A DNA stretch of 64,000 nucleotides from assembly GCF_003265325.1 (NCBI RefSeq), contig NZ_QGNX01000001.1:62001-126000 (forward strand). The letters are read 5' to 3'. Made by a program: the position numbers and the translations under genes. Source of the DNA: Oceanibium sediminis (GTDB lineage: Bacteria > Pseudomonadota > Alphaproteobacteria > Rhodobacterales > Rhodobacteraceae). This document shows, piece after piece, positions 18,664 through 27,241 of the stretch (position 1 is its first letter; the number at the start of each line of letters is the position of its first letter). Under the pieces are notes generated by a model. The model saw only the letters and a program-made list of their open reading frames with translations. It was not told the DNA's origin and did not search any database.

Positions 18664-19767
18664 ATGTCGTTCAACACCTTCGGCCATATCTTCCGCGTCA
18701 CCACCTGGGGCGAAAGCCACGGCCCGGCCCTCGGCGCGACGGTGGACGGCGTTCCGCCGGGCGTTCCGGTCTCGGCCGAGGACCTGCAAACCTGGCTGGA
18801 CCGGCGCAAACCGGGGCAGAACAAATACACCACCCAGCGCCGCGAACCCGACCAGGTGGAAATCCTGTCCGGCGTGTTCGAGGGGCAGACCACCGGCACG
18901 CCTGTGCAGCTGATGATCCGCAACCAGGACCAGCGCTCCAAGGACTACAGCGAGATCGCGGACCGCTTCCGCCCCGGCCACGCGGATATCACCTATTTCC
19001 AGAAATACGGGCTGCGCGACTACCGTGGCGGCGGGCGCTCAAGCGCGCGCGAAACGGCGGCACGGGTTGCCGCCGGCGGGCTTGCGCGCGCGGCCCTGGC
19101 GCAGCTCCTGCCCGACCTCAGAATCACCGGATACATGGTCCAGATGGGTCCGCGAAAGATCGACCGCGGGCGTTTCGACGCGGCCCAGATCGAGCAGAAC
19201 CCCTTCTGGTGCCCCGACGCGGCGGCAGCCGGGGACTGGGCGGACTACCTCGATACCCTGCGCAAGGACGGCAACTCCGTCGGCGCGGTGATCGAGGTCA
19301 CCGCCTCCGGCGTGCCTGCGGGACTTGGCGCGCCGATCTATGCCAAGCTCGACACGGACCTTGCGGCGGCGATGATGTCGATCAACGCCGTGAAGGGCGT
19401 CGAGATCGGGGCCGGCATGGACGCGGCCACCCTGACCGGGGTGGAGAACGCGGACGAGATCTTCATGGGCAACGACGGCAAGCCGCAGATGACCTCGAAC
19501 CACGCGGGCGGGATCCTTGGCGGGATTTCCTCCGGGCAGGACGTGGTGGTACGCTTCGCGGTGAAACCCACGTCCTCCATCCTGACGCCGCGCAAGACCA
19601 TCACCACCTCCGGCCAGCCGGTAGAGATCGTCACCAAGGGCCGCCACGACCCCTGCGTCGGCATTCGCGCCGTCCCCGTGGGCGAGGCGATGATGGCCTG
19701 CACGCTGCTCGACCACCTGTTGCTGCACCGCGGCCACGTGGGCGGAAACCGCGGCCACATCGGCTAG
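18664..19767 (+). CDS. aroC: chorismate synthase
   Basis: Converts 5-enolpyruvylshikimate-3-phosphate to chorismate using reduced FMN, the last common step of aromatic biosynthesis. The 367-residue protein shows all three family signatures: [18 protein letters not shown] at the start, [18 protein letters not shown] near residues 122-139 and [18 protein letters not shown] near the end. The active-site His is in the first motif. It is a single gene, convergent with the DedA-family gene 17 bases downstream. Confidence 0.97.
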   Translation: MSFNTFGHIFRVTTWGESHGPALGATVDGVPPGVPVSAEDLQTWLDRRKPGQNKYTTQRREPDQVEILSGVFEGQTTGTPVQLMIRNQDQRSKDYSEIADRFRPGHADITYFQKYGLRDYRGGGRSSARETAARVAAGGLARAALAQLLPDLRITGYMVQMGPRKIDRGRFDAAQIEQNPFWCPDAAAAGDWADYLDTLRKDGNSVGAVIEVTASGVPAGLGAPIYAKLDTDLAAAMMSINAVKGVEIGAGMDAATLTGVENADEIFMGNDGKPQMTSNHAGGILGGISSGQDVVVRFAVKPTSSILTPRKTITTSGQPVEIVTKGRHDPCVGIRAVPVGEAMMACTLLDHLLLHRGHVGGNRGHIG

Positions 19768-19783
19768 GCGGGCGCCCCTGTCG

Positions 19784-20389
19784 TCAGCCCCTCTGCCGCC
19801 CCCTGCGGCGGGAGCGGAGAAGGACCAGGCCGAGGATCAGCGTCACCGCCAGCGCGGTGACGAACCCCGTCGCGTTCGACAGGACCGAGGCGACGGCAGC
19901 CAGTTGGCCCGTGAACAGGTAACCGAGTCCGACGTAGAGCAGAACCCAGACCGCCTCACCCGACATGCTGGCAAGGGTGAAACGCCCGCGATCCAGCGCG
20001 ACCGCCCCGGCGATGGCGTTGACATAGGGCCCGAGCGGGCTGAACAGCCAGCGCGACAGGAACACCCCTAGCCCGCCCCGTTGCGTCACTTCGGCCCGGG
20101 CGCGTGCCAGCACGGCGGCGCGCCGGCCCTCGGGGTTACCCAGCCGCCGCAGAAGCACGGCGCTTCCCCGCTGCCCGATGGCATAGCCGGTCTGGTCGCC
20201 GAACACCGCCCCCGCCCAGGCCGCCGCGGCGGCGCTGAGCAGCGACATGTCCCCGCTGGAGGCAAAGCCCCCCGCCGCCAGCATCAGAAGCGACGCGGGC
20301 AACGGCACCGCCAGGCAGGACAGAAAGGTCGCCACGAACAGAAACCACGCACCGTAGTGCGCCACGAGGGAGAAGGCGGCATCCGTCAC
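19784..20389 (-). CDS. DedA/VTT-family membrane protein
   Basis: A 201-residue inner-membrane protein of the DedA (VTT/SNARE-associated) family, whose members are implicated in lipid flipping and envelope proton balance. It has the conserved glycines of the family: PASLLMLAAGGFAS, then AGAVFGDQTGYAIGQRGS, and the reentrant-loop segment FLSRWLFSPLGPYVNAIAG with the F-x3-R-x3-P-x3-N pattern. A basic C-terminal tail (RSRRRGRQRG) ends it. Its start overlaps the stop of the upstream small membrane protein by four bases, so they are one transcript. Confidence 0.85.
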   Translation of the reverse strand: MTDAAFSLVAHYGAWFLFVATFLSCLAVPLPASLLMLAAGGFASSGDMSLLSAAAAAWAGAVFGDQTGYAIGQRGSAVLLRRLGNPEGRRAAVLARARAEVTQRGGLGVFLSRWLFSPLGPYVNAIAGAVALDRGRFTLASMSGEAVWVLLYVGLGYLFTGQLAAVASVLSNATGFVTALAVTLILGLVLLRSRRRGRQRG

Positions 20390-20733
20390 TCGGCGGACCG
20401 GTAGGCGTCTATCGCCGCCTCGACCCGCGCGGCCACCGCCTCCACGCTTTCGCCCTGCGCGCTGGCGATATCCTCAAGCGTCAGCGGCCTGCGCGGCCGC
20501 TCGAGGGGAACGCCCAGCGCCTCGGCGATCACCTCCGGCGGGACGTCCCAGGAACGCGCGACATAGCGCGGTGTCATCCAGCCCGCCACGGCCTGGTCGC
20601 TGTGCGCGGGATCCGACCAGTAGAGCGCGCGCACCGTCATGCGCACGCCGAAGAACACCGTCACCGCCGCCGCCAGCAGGAAGGCCAGCACCAGCAAGCG
20701 GTGGCGGCGTCCGGGGCGGCGGCGGGCGCTCAT
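20386..20733 (-). CDS. small single-pass membrane protein, function unknown
   Basis: A 115-residue protein with a basic N-terminus (MSARRRPGRRHR), one transmembrane helix (about residues 13-33) and a soluble C-terminal part with two short repeats of helix-turn form: EVIAEALGVPLERPRRPLTLEDIASAQGESVEAVAARVEAAI. The latter looks like two tandem LysM- or helix-turn-type units where each begins with an acidic helix; I do not recognise a named family. It overlaps the rRNA methyltransferase stop upstream (ATGA at 20733-20730) and the DedA start downstream, linking all three. Confidence 0.7.
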   Translation of the reverse strand: MSARRRPGRRHRLLVLAFLLAAAVTVFFGVRMTVRALYWSDPAHSDQAVAGWMTPRYVARSWDVPPEVIAEALGVPLERPRRPLTLEDIASAQGESVEAVAARVEAAIDAYRSAE

Positions 20734-21923
20734 CTGGTGAACCCCGCGACCAGCTCGGTATGGCCGGACCAGCGGAACTGGTCGATCACCTGCACCCAGT
20801 CCAGCGAATAGCCCGCGTTGCACAGCGTTTCGGCATCCCGCGCGAAGGTGATCGGGTTGCACGACACGGCGGCGATGCGCGGCACCGTGCTTTGCGCCAG
20901 CCTGCCTGTCTGCGCCTCCGCCCCGGCGCGGGGCGGGTCGATCACCACCGCGTCGAAGCGGTTCAGCTCCATCGGCTCAAGGGGGCGGCGGAACAGGTCC
21001 CGCGCCTCGGCCGCCAGCGGACGCAGGCCGGGGCTCTGCCGCCAGCCGTCGGTAAGCGCCGCGACCATGGCCTTGTCCCCCTCAACCGCGAAGACATCGG
21101 CCGTCACCGCAAGCGGCAGGGAGAAGGTGCCGCAACCTGCGAACAGGTCGACGACGCGCGGCGCGTCGCCCACCGCGTGGCGCACCGCGGCCACCAACGC
21201 CGCCTGCCCTTCGAGCGTCGCCTGAAGGAAGGCCCCCGGCGGCGGCACCACATGGGCCGGCCCGAAGCGCTGGCGCGGCGGGCGCGCCACGGCGATGGGA
21301 TCGCCCTCCCACGTCAGGCGGGCGACATTCGCCTGCCCCGCCCAGCTCGCCAACGCCATGCGCAGCGGCCCGTCCAGCGGCTTGCCGCCGGTGACGTCCA
21401 GGTCGATCCCCTCAATGCTTTCGGTCATCTGCATCTTCAGCGCGCCCTTGCGCGACCCGCCGAGGCGGACCACCGACTCGAGCGCGGGCAGCATCGCCAG
21501 CAGCGCCGGGCGGAGCAGGTGGCATTCCTGCAAGGGCACGACATGGTCCGAAGCGCGCTCGTGAAAGCCGACCTGCACAGTCTTCTTCGTGCGCCGCCCC
21601 GTCAGCGTCGCCCGGCGGCGGCTGTTCGGTGGCGACACGGCGATAGGACGGAACGGCGCAGAAAGCCCCCGCGCCGAAAGGGCCCGTACGACCACCTCCT
21701 GTTTCCACTCCGCGAGGAACACGTCCGAGGCATGTTGCAGCGCGCAGCCCCCGCAGGCGCCGAAGTGCCGGCACGGCGGCGCGATCCGATACGGCGAGGG
21801 GGTGACGACCTTGGGCGGCCGTCCGGGCGTCACGACCTCTCCGGGAAGGGTGAAGGGGTGATATCCCTCACCCGCGATTCCATCGCCCGACAGGCCGAGG
21901 CGCTCTATGATTATGTCTGACAT
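20730..21923 (-). CDS. class I SAM-dependent RNA (uracil-5-)methyltransferase, RlmD/TrmA family
   Basis: A methyltransferase of about 397 residues that makes 5-methyluridine in 23S rRNA or tRNA. A 4Fe-4S site is formed by C51, C57 and C60 (CRHFGACGGC) and C134 (LQECHLL). The SAM-binding motif is VVDLFAGCGTFSLPLA, the DPPR motif is VIDPPRAGA and the catalytic Cys is in AVSCNPITFARD. The N-terminal TRAM-like domain is short. The start is ATG 21923; ATG 21929 is also in frame and neither has a good ribosome site. Paralogue specificity (RlmC, RlmD or TrmA) cannot be assigned by reading. Confidence 0.85.
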   Translation of the reverse strand: MSDIIIERLGLSGDGIAGEGYHPFTLPGEVVTPGRPPKVVTPSPYRIAPPCRHFGACGGCALQHASDVFLAEWKQEVVVRALSARGLSAPFRPIAVSPPNSRRRATLTGRRTKKTVQVGFHERASDHVVPLQECHLLRPALLAMLPALESVVRLGGSRKGALKMQMTESIEGIDLDVTGGKPLDGPLRMALASWAGQANVARLTWEGDPIAVARPPRQRFGPAHVVPPPGAFLQATLEGQAALVAAVRHAVGDAPRVVDLFAGCGTFSLPLAVTADVFAVEGDKAMVAALTDGWRQSPGLRPLAAEARDLFRRPLEPMELNRFDAVVIDPPRAGAEAQTGRLAQSTVPRIAAVSCNPITFARDAETLCNAGYSLDWVQVIDQFRWSGHTELVAGFTR

Positions 21924-22047
21924 ACCCATGTTGATAACGGTGGCGGAGGTGGGTGGGAAGGCGAAACCTTTTGTTTCCAAGACGGGGGTTTTTCGGCATC
22001 ATGGCCGCGGATATATCCTGATCGGAAACAACCTGAGAGGATCAGCC

Positions 22048-22551
22048 ATGAAACCCGAGATTCCGGCAAAGACGCCTGCCCCCTCCGGCATGCACGTGGG
22101 CCATGTCCACCTGCGCGTCGCCGACCTGGAACGCTCGATCCGGTTCTACAAGGACGTGCTGGGCCTGGACGTGATGCAGCACTACGGCGACAGGGCGGCG
22201 TTCCTGTCGGCGGACGGCTACCACCACCACCTGGGCCTGAACACCTGGGAAAGCGCGGGCGGCACGCCGCCGCCACGGGGGCATACGGGGCTGTATCACG
22301 CCGCCTTCGTCTATGCCGACCGAAAGGCGCTGGGTACCGCTGTTGCGCGGGTCGTGGCGGCTGGCGTCAAACTGGAGGGTGCCGCCGATCACGGCGTGAG
22401 CGAGGCGGTCTACCTCAGCGATCCGGACGGCAACGGGTTGGAGCTGTACCGCGACCGTCCCCCGCAGGAATGGCCGGTGGGCGAGGACGGGCATCTGAAG
22501 ATGGTCAACGACCCGCTCGACGTCGCCGCGCTCATTGCAGAGGCCGAGTAG
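22048..22551 (+). CDS. VOC-family (glyoxalase/extradiol dioxygenase fold) protein
   Basis: A 167-residue vicinal-oxygen-chelate protein with two beta-alpha-beta-beta-beta modules. The first module starts VGHVHLRVADLERSIRFYKDVLGL with a likely metal-ligand His; the second ends VYLSDPDGNGLELYRDRP with the usual metal-ligand Glu. HHHLGLNTW resembles CatE-like catechol-2,3-dioxygenase and glyoxalase relatives. A divalent-metal enzyme of unknown substrate. It starts at ATG 22048 after GAGAGGA. The last 20 bases overlap the end of the convergent TlyA gene, an unusually tight tail-to-tail overlap. Confidence 0.85.
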   Translation: MKPEIPAKTPAPSGMHVGHVHLRVADLERSIRFYKDVLGLDVMQHYGDRAAFLSADGYHHHLGLNTWESAGGTPPPRGHTGLYHAAFVYADRKALGTAVARVVAAGVKLEGAADHGVSEAVYLSDPDGNGLELYRDRPPQEWPVGEDGHLKMVNDPLDVAALIAEAE

Positions 22552-23266
22552 CCGCCAGCAGGTATTCCCGGTTGCCGTCCGCGCCGGTGATCGGGCTGTC
22601 GGTCACCCCGTCGACCCGCCAGCCGAGCGTGCTCAACCAGTCCTGCACGCTGTCCACCGCCCGCGCGTGCGCGGCCGCATCGCGCACGATGCCGCCCTTG
22701 CCGATATCGGCCGGGGAAAGCTCGAACTGGGGTTTGACCAGCGTCAGAAGCCGCCCGCCGGGCCGGACCGCGCTCAAACCCGGGCCCAGCGCCTTGGTCA
22801 GAGAGATGAACGACACGTCGCTGACCAGCAGGTCCAGCACCGGCAGATCACCGGGTGAGAGGTAGCGCGCGTTAACCCCCTCGCGGTTGTCGACGCGCGG
22901 ATCGGCGGCCAGTGCGGGGGCCATCTGGCCGTGGCCGACGTCGATTGCAATCACATGCCGCGCCCCGTTGGCGAGCAGCACCTCGGTGAACCCGCCGGTC
23001 GACGCGCCGATATCCGCCGCGACGGCCCCTTCCGCGCTGATGACGAAATGCGCCAGCCCGTGGGCCAGTTTCAGCGCCGCGCGGGACACCCATGGCAGCG
23101 GATCGCCGGTGACCTCGATCGCCTGGCCGCTCACCGCTTGCGAGGGTTTCGTCGCCACGACCCCGTCAAGGCGCACCACGCCAGCGGCGATCAACGCCTG
23201 CGCGCGGGCCCTGCTGGGGGCCAGCCCCTGTGCCACAAGGGCCTGATCCAGTCGTTGTCGCGCCAT
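22532..23266 (-). CDS. TlyA-family rRNA 2'-O-methyltransferase
   Basis: A 244-residue protein with an N-terminal S4 RNA-binding domain (residues 1-60: MARQRLDQALVAQGLAPSR through RLDGVVATKP) and an FtsJ-like methyltransferase domain. The SAM motif is ADIGASTGGFTEVLL, with K in the SRAALKLAHGL segment and VKPQFEL toward the end providing catalytic lysines of the family. TlyA enzymes ribose-methylate cytidines in 16S and/or 23S rRNA; annotations as haemolysin are historical. It is convergent with the VOC gene with a 20-base overlap. Confidence 0.88.
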   Translation of the reverse strand: MARQRLDQALVAQGLAPSRARAQALIAAGVVRLDGVVATKPSQAVSGQAIEVTGDPLPWVSRAALKLAHGLAHFVISAEGAVAADIGASTGGFTEVLLANGARHVIAIDVGHGQMAPALAADPRVDNREGVNARYLSPGDLPVLDLLVSDVSFISLTKALGPGLSAVRPGGRLLTLVKPQFELSPADIGKGGIVRDAAAHARAVDSVQDWLSTLGWRVDGVTDSPITGADGNREYLLAATRPLQ

Positions 23267-23303
23267 GGCCCGATTTCACCGCCAATGCGCGCCGCGTCAA
23301 GGG

Positions 23304-25139
23304 TTACTCGGCCGCTTCGAGGTTCAGGAAGCCGCCGGACTGGCGGTTCCAGAAGCGCGCGTAAAGCCCGTTGCGCTTCAGCAGGCTGTCGTGGGTGCCC
23401 TCCTCGACGATGCGCCCGTCGTCCATCACCAAGATGCGGTCCATCCGGGCGATGGTGGACAGGCGGTGCGCGATGGCGATGACAGTCTTGCCCTCCATCA
23501 CCTCGTTCAGGGCGGCCTGGATTTCCGCCTCCACCTCGGAATCAAGGGCCGAGGTCGCCTCGTCCAGCAGCAGCACCGGCGCGTCCTTCAGGATCGCGCG
23601 CGCCAGCGCGATCCGCTGGCGCTGGCCGCCGGACAGCTTGACGCCCCGCTCGCCGAGGTGGGCGTCGTAGCCCTCGCGCTGGTGCACGTCGCGCAGGTCC
23701 TTGATGAACTCATGCGCCTCGGCCCGGCGGGCGGCGGCGATCAACTCTTCCTCGCTGGCGTCGGGGCGGCCGTAGAGGATGTTTTCGCGGGCGGAGCGGT
23801 TAAACATCGCGGTTTCCTGCGTGACCGTGGCGATCTGGCCGCGCAGGCTGTCCTGGGTCACTTCGGCCACGTCATGCCCGTCGATGGTGATCCGCCCCCC
23901 GGCCCGGTCGTAAAGGCGCAGCAGCAGCGCCAGCGCCGTGGACTTGCCCGCGCCCGAGGCCCCGACCAGCGCCACCTTTTCCCCCGGCTTTACCGTGAAG
24001 TCGAGCCCGTTCAGCCCGCCCGTGCCTTCGGGACGGCCATAGCTGAAGCGCACGTCCTCGAAGCGGATTTCCCCCTTCACCGGCGGCAGGGAGTCGCCAT
24101 TCGCATCCGTCACTTTCGGCGCGGGGCTCAGGGTTCTCATGCCGTCCTCGATCTCGCCGATATGGGCGAAGATGCCGAGCGCGGTGAAGCTGACCCAGCC
24201 GGTCATCTGCCCGATCCGGGACGAGATGATGCCCGCCGTCGCGATCTCGCCCGCAGTGGCAAGGCCGACCTGCCACAGCAGCAGCGCGCCGCCGATCATG
24301 ATGACCGGCAGCGCCCCCGCCAGGCAGTTGAGCGAAATGCGGAACGCCGTGGACAGACGCCCGAAGTTGACGGCGGCGCTGCGGTAGCTCTCGATCGCCT
24401 TCGTGGCGGTATCGCGCTCTCGATCCGCATGGGCGAACAGCTTCACCGTCTTCATGTTGGTCAGCGTGTCGACCAGCTGGCCCGTCACCGCCGCCCGCGC
24501 CCCGGCGCGCGCCTTGGCGCGCTTGCGGATGCGCGGCAGGAACCAGCGGATCAGCAGGCCATAGGCCATAAGCCACAGGGCCAGCGCAAGCGCCAGCCAG
24601 CTGTCCACCGTCGCCATCAGCCCCGCCGCGCCGATCAGCGTGGAAAAGGCGAAGAAGATTGTCATCGTGACGTCCACCGCCACGTCGGTCACCGCGCGCG
24701 AGGTCTGCATTTCCTTCTGCGCCAGCCGCCCTGCGAAATCATCGTCGAAGAACTGGATATGCTGGCCGAGCACATGGGTATGCAGCCGCCCCAGCACCAG
24801 CGCGGACACGTTCGGCGCCACCGCCAGCGAGTTCAGCGCCGCGCCCAGGCCCATGACCAACGGGCGCAGCAGCACGTAGAACGCCGCCGCGCCCAGCAGG
24901 AACAGCCAGTTCGCGGCGATATAACCCTCCGTGCCATAGGCCAGCGCGTCGTCGATCACCCAGCCGATCAGCAGCGCCGAGCCGATTTCAAGCATCCCGA
25001 CGAAAACCCCGACCACCGCCGCGAGGATCAGCACAGGCCAGGCCCCGGACACCGCCCAGTTGACGAAGGCCCCGAGCCGCCCCGGCGGCGGGCCATCGGC
25101 GCTGGCATAGGCATCGATCATCCGGGAAAAGGTAAACAT
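23304..25139 (-). CDS. ABC exporter half-transporter (permease + ATPase fusion), second of a pair
   Basis: A 611-residue ABC-B type exporter: six-helix membrane domain (about residues 20-330) followed by an ATPase domain with Walker A GASGAGKST, signature LSGGQRQR, Walker B VLLLDEATSALD and switch His in AHRLST. All catalytic residues are consensus. It is a close paralogue of the gene immediately upstream (25235-27073), sharing even the C-terminal RQSGGFL...EAAE ending, and the two probably form a heterodimer. Substrate is unknown; lipids, peptides or drugs are all plausible. Confidence 0.9.
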   Translation of the reverse strand: MFTFSRMIDAYASADGPPPGRLGAFVNWAVSGAWPVLILAAVVGVFVGMLEIGSALLIGWVIDDALAYGTEGYIAANWLFLLGAAAFYVLLRPLVMGLGAALNSLAVAPNVSALVLGRLHTHVLGQHIQFFDDDFAGRLAQKEMQTSRAVTDVAVDVTMTIFFAFSTLIGAAGLMATVDSWLALALALWLMAYGLLIRWFLPRIRKRAKARAGARAAVTGQLVDTLTNMKTVKLFAHADRERDTATKAIESYRSAAVNFGRLSTAFRISLNCLAGALPVIMIGGALLLWQVGLATAGEIATAGIISSRIGQMTGWVSFTALGIFAHIGEIEDGMRTLSPAPKVTDANGDSLPPVKGEIRFEDVRFSYGRPEGTGGLNGLDFTVKPGEKVALVGASGAGKSTALALLLRLYDRAGGRITIDGHDVAEVTQDSLRGQIATVTQETAMFNRSARENILYGRPDASEEELIAAARRAEAHEFIKDLRDVHQREGYDAHLGERGVKLSGGQRQRIALARAILKDAPVLLLDEATSALDSEVEAEIQAALNEVMEGKTVIAIAHRLSTIARMDRILVMDDGRIVEEGTHDSLLKRNGLYARFWNRQSGGFLNLEAAE

Positions 25140-25234
25140 CTCAAACGTCCTGCGGGCTCAAGGCGCGGGCGGGGAATGCCGCCCGTGCCGGGTTCTATGT
25201 AGGCGCAGAGCGGCGCAAGCCAACCTCCGGCAGC

Positions 25235-27073
25235 TTACTCCGCCGCCTCGGTGCCGAGGAATCCGCCGGACTGGCGCGCCCAGAGGCTGGCGTAAAGCCC
25301 GTCCTGCGCAAGCAGTTCGGCGTGGGTACCATCCTCCACCACGCGGCCCTGGTCGAGCACCACGATCCGGTCCATCCGCGCGATGGTGGACAGGCGATGC
25401 GCGATGGCGATCACGGTCTTGCCCTCCATCACGCCGTAAAGCGTGTCCTGGATCGCCGCCTCCACCTCGGAATCGAGGGCCGAGGTCGCCTCGTCCAGCA
25501 CCAGGATCGGCGCGTCCTTGAGGATCACCCGCGCGATGCCGATCCGCTGGCGCTGCCCGCCGGACAGCTTGACGCCCCGCTCGCCCACATGGGCGTTGTA
25601 GCCGGTGCGCCCCTTGGGATCGCGCAGGTCGGCGATGAAGCGATGCGCCTCGGCCCGTTCGGCGGCGGCGACCATCTGCGCCTCGGTGGCATCGGGGCGG
25701 CCATAGAGGATGTTCGCCCGGACCGAGCGGTGCAGCAGGCTGCTGTCCTGCGTAACCATGCCGATCTGCGCGCGCAGGCTGTCCTGCGTGACCGCAGACA
25801 CGTCCTGGCCGTCGATCTCGATCCGTCCACCTTCCGCGTCGCGAAAGCGCAGCAGCAGGTTGACGAGGCTGGACTTCCCCGCGCCCGAACGCCCGACAAG
25901 GCCCACCTTCTGGCCCGCCGGGATCGTCAGGTCCACCCCGTCCAGCCCGCCCGCGCCGCGCCCGTAATGATGGGTCACGTCCTCGAAACGGATCTCGCCT
26001 TCGCGCACCTCAAGCGCCTGCGCGCCGGGGCGGTCCACCACCGCGTGTTCCACGGCGATGGAGCGCAGCCCCTCGCGGATCACCCCGGCATGTTCGAACA
26101 GCCGGATCGTCACCCACATGATCCAGCCCGACATGCCGTTCAGCCGGATCGTCAGGGCCGAGGCGGCGGCCACTTCGCCCACCGTCACGAGCCCCTGCAT
26201 CCACAGCCAGACCGAGGTGCCGACGACACCGCAGATCAGCAGCCCGTTTATCGCCGTCAGCCCCAGCGAAAGCTCGGTCATCAGCCGCAGGAAGCGCTGG
26301 AAGCGCAGCCGCAGCCGGCGCATGGCTGACAGGACGTAGGCCTCCTCGCGCGCGCTGCCGGCGAACAGCTTGACGGTTTCGACGTTGGCATAGGCGTCCA
26401 CCACGCGGCCCGTCACCAGGCTGCGCGCGTCGGACCAGCGCTCGGACGCGTTGGCGACGCGCAGCGCGACGTTGCGCGTGTAAAGCACGTAGACGGCCAG
26501 CCACAGCGCCAGCGGCAGTGCAATCCGCACGTCGATCTGCCCGAGGATCAGCATCGCGCCCAAAACGTAGGTCAGGGCGTACCAGATCCCCTCGAACGCC
26601 ATGTAGGTGCTGTCCTCCACCGCCGGGCCCATCTGCATGACCCGGTTCGACAGGCGGCCCGCGAAGTCATTGGCGAAAAAGCCCGAGGACTGGCCCAGCA
26701 TATGCGTGTGCGCGCGCCAGCGGACCTGCTCCTGCATGTTGCCTGCAAGGGTCTGTTCCAGCAGCAGGTGGTTCAGCGTGATCATCACCGGGCGCAGGAA
26801 CAGGATGAACAGCACCGCCAGGATCAGCTCGGCGCCATGGGTGTCCCAGAACGCCTCGGGGGCCGAGCCGGTCATCAGGTCGATCAGCCGCCCGGAATAG
26901 AAGATCAGCCCCGCTTCCATGATCGCGACGGCCATGCCGGTCAGGGCCATCCAGACCATGTGCTTGCGGAAGGGCGCGAACTGGCTGCGCATATAGGGCC
27001 ACAATCGCCCCGGCGGCGTGGCCTTGGGCGGTGCTTTGAACGGATCGACAAGGTTTTCGAAAAAGCGGAACAT
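25235..27073 (-). CDS. ABC exporter half-transporter (permease + ATPase fusion), first of a pair
   Basis: A 612-residue ABC-B type exporter with a six-helix membrane domain and an ATPase domain carrying Walker A GRSGAGKSS, signature LSGGQRQR, Walker B LVLDEATSALD and AHRLST. I start it at ATG 27073 behind a GGGAG; eight extra upstream residues would be inside the ribosome-site region. It is followed after 95 bases by its paralogue, suggesting tandem duplication and a heterodimeric exporter. The upstream leader (27101-27195) forms an elaborate inverted repeat. Substrate cannot be read from sequence. Confidence 0.9.
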   Translation of the reverse strand: MFRFFENLVDPFKAPPKATPPGRLWPYMRSQFAPFRKHMVWMALTGMAVAIMEAGLIFYSGRLIDLMTGSAPEAFWDTHGAELILAVLFILFLRPVMITLNHLLLEQTLAGNMQEQVRWRAHTHMLGQSSGFFANDFAGRLSNRVMQMGPAVEDSTYMAFEGIWYALTYVLGAMLILGQIDVRIALPLALWLAVYVLYTRNVALRVANASERWSDARSLVTGRVVDAYANVETVKLFAGSAREEAYVLSAMRRLRLRFQRFLRLMTELSLGLTAINGLLICGVVGTSVWLWMQGLVTVGEVAAASALTIRLNGMSGWIMWVTIRLFEHAGVIREGLRSIAVEHAVVDRPGAQALEVREGEIRFEDVTHHYGRGAGGLDGVDLTIPAGQKVGLVGRSGAGKSSLVNLLLRFRDAEGGRIEIDGQDVSAVTQDSLRAQIGMVTQDSSLLHRSVRANILYGRPDATEAQMVAAAERAEAHRFIADLRDPKGRTGYNAHVGERGVKLSGGQRQRIGIARVILKDAPILVLDEATSALDSEVEAAIQDTLYGVMEGKTVIAIAHRLSTIARMDRIVVLDQGRVVEDGTHAELLAQDGLYASLWARQSGGFLGTEAAE

Positions 27074-27100
27074 GATGGTGCTCCCAGGAGCTTGCAAAGT

Positions 27101-27195
27101 AGATGTGTCTGAATGACAGGGGCGGGCCGGCGGCCAGCCCGATCGGACCGGCGGTCAGCCTGGGATTCGGGTCCGATAGGTTGTCATACACATCT
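27101..27195 (-). other. structured leader: nested inverted repeat before the ABC exporter pair
   Basis: AGATGTGT (27101-27108) plus ATGACA (27113-27118) pair with TGTCAT (27182-27187) plus ACACATCT (27188-27195), giving 14 outer pairs with one four-base bulge. Inside lie two more hairpins: a GC hairpin in 27124-27140 and ATCGGACC (27142-27149) with GGTCCGAT (27170-27177). The shape is a three-way junction ending about 28 bases before the exporter start codon on the minus strand. I know no named family for it. Confidence 0.55.
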
Positions 27196-27241
27196 CTCCA
27201 TCATGTAAGTCCGTATTCCTTAGCCCGTCGGAATGAAAAAG

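Noticed and set aside
23265-25202. Plus-strand frame of 645 codons opposite the ABC exporter
   Set aside because: Shadow frame; the exporter shows all Walker and signature motifs.
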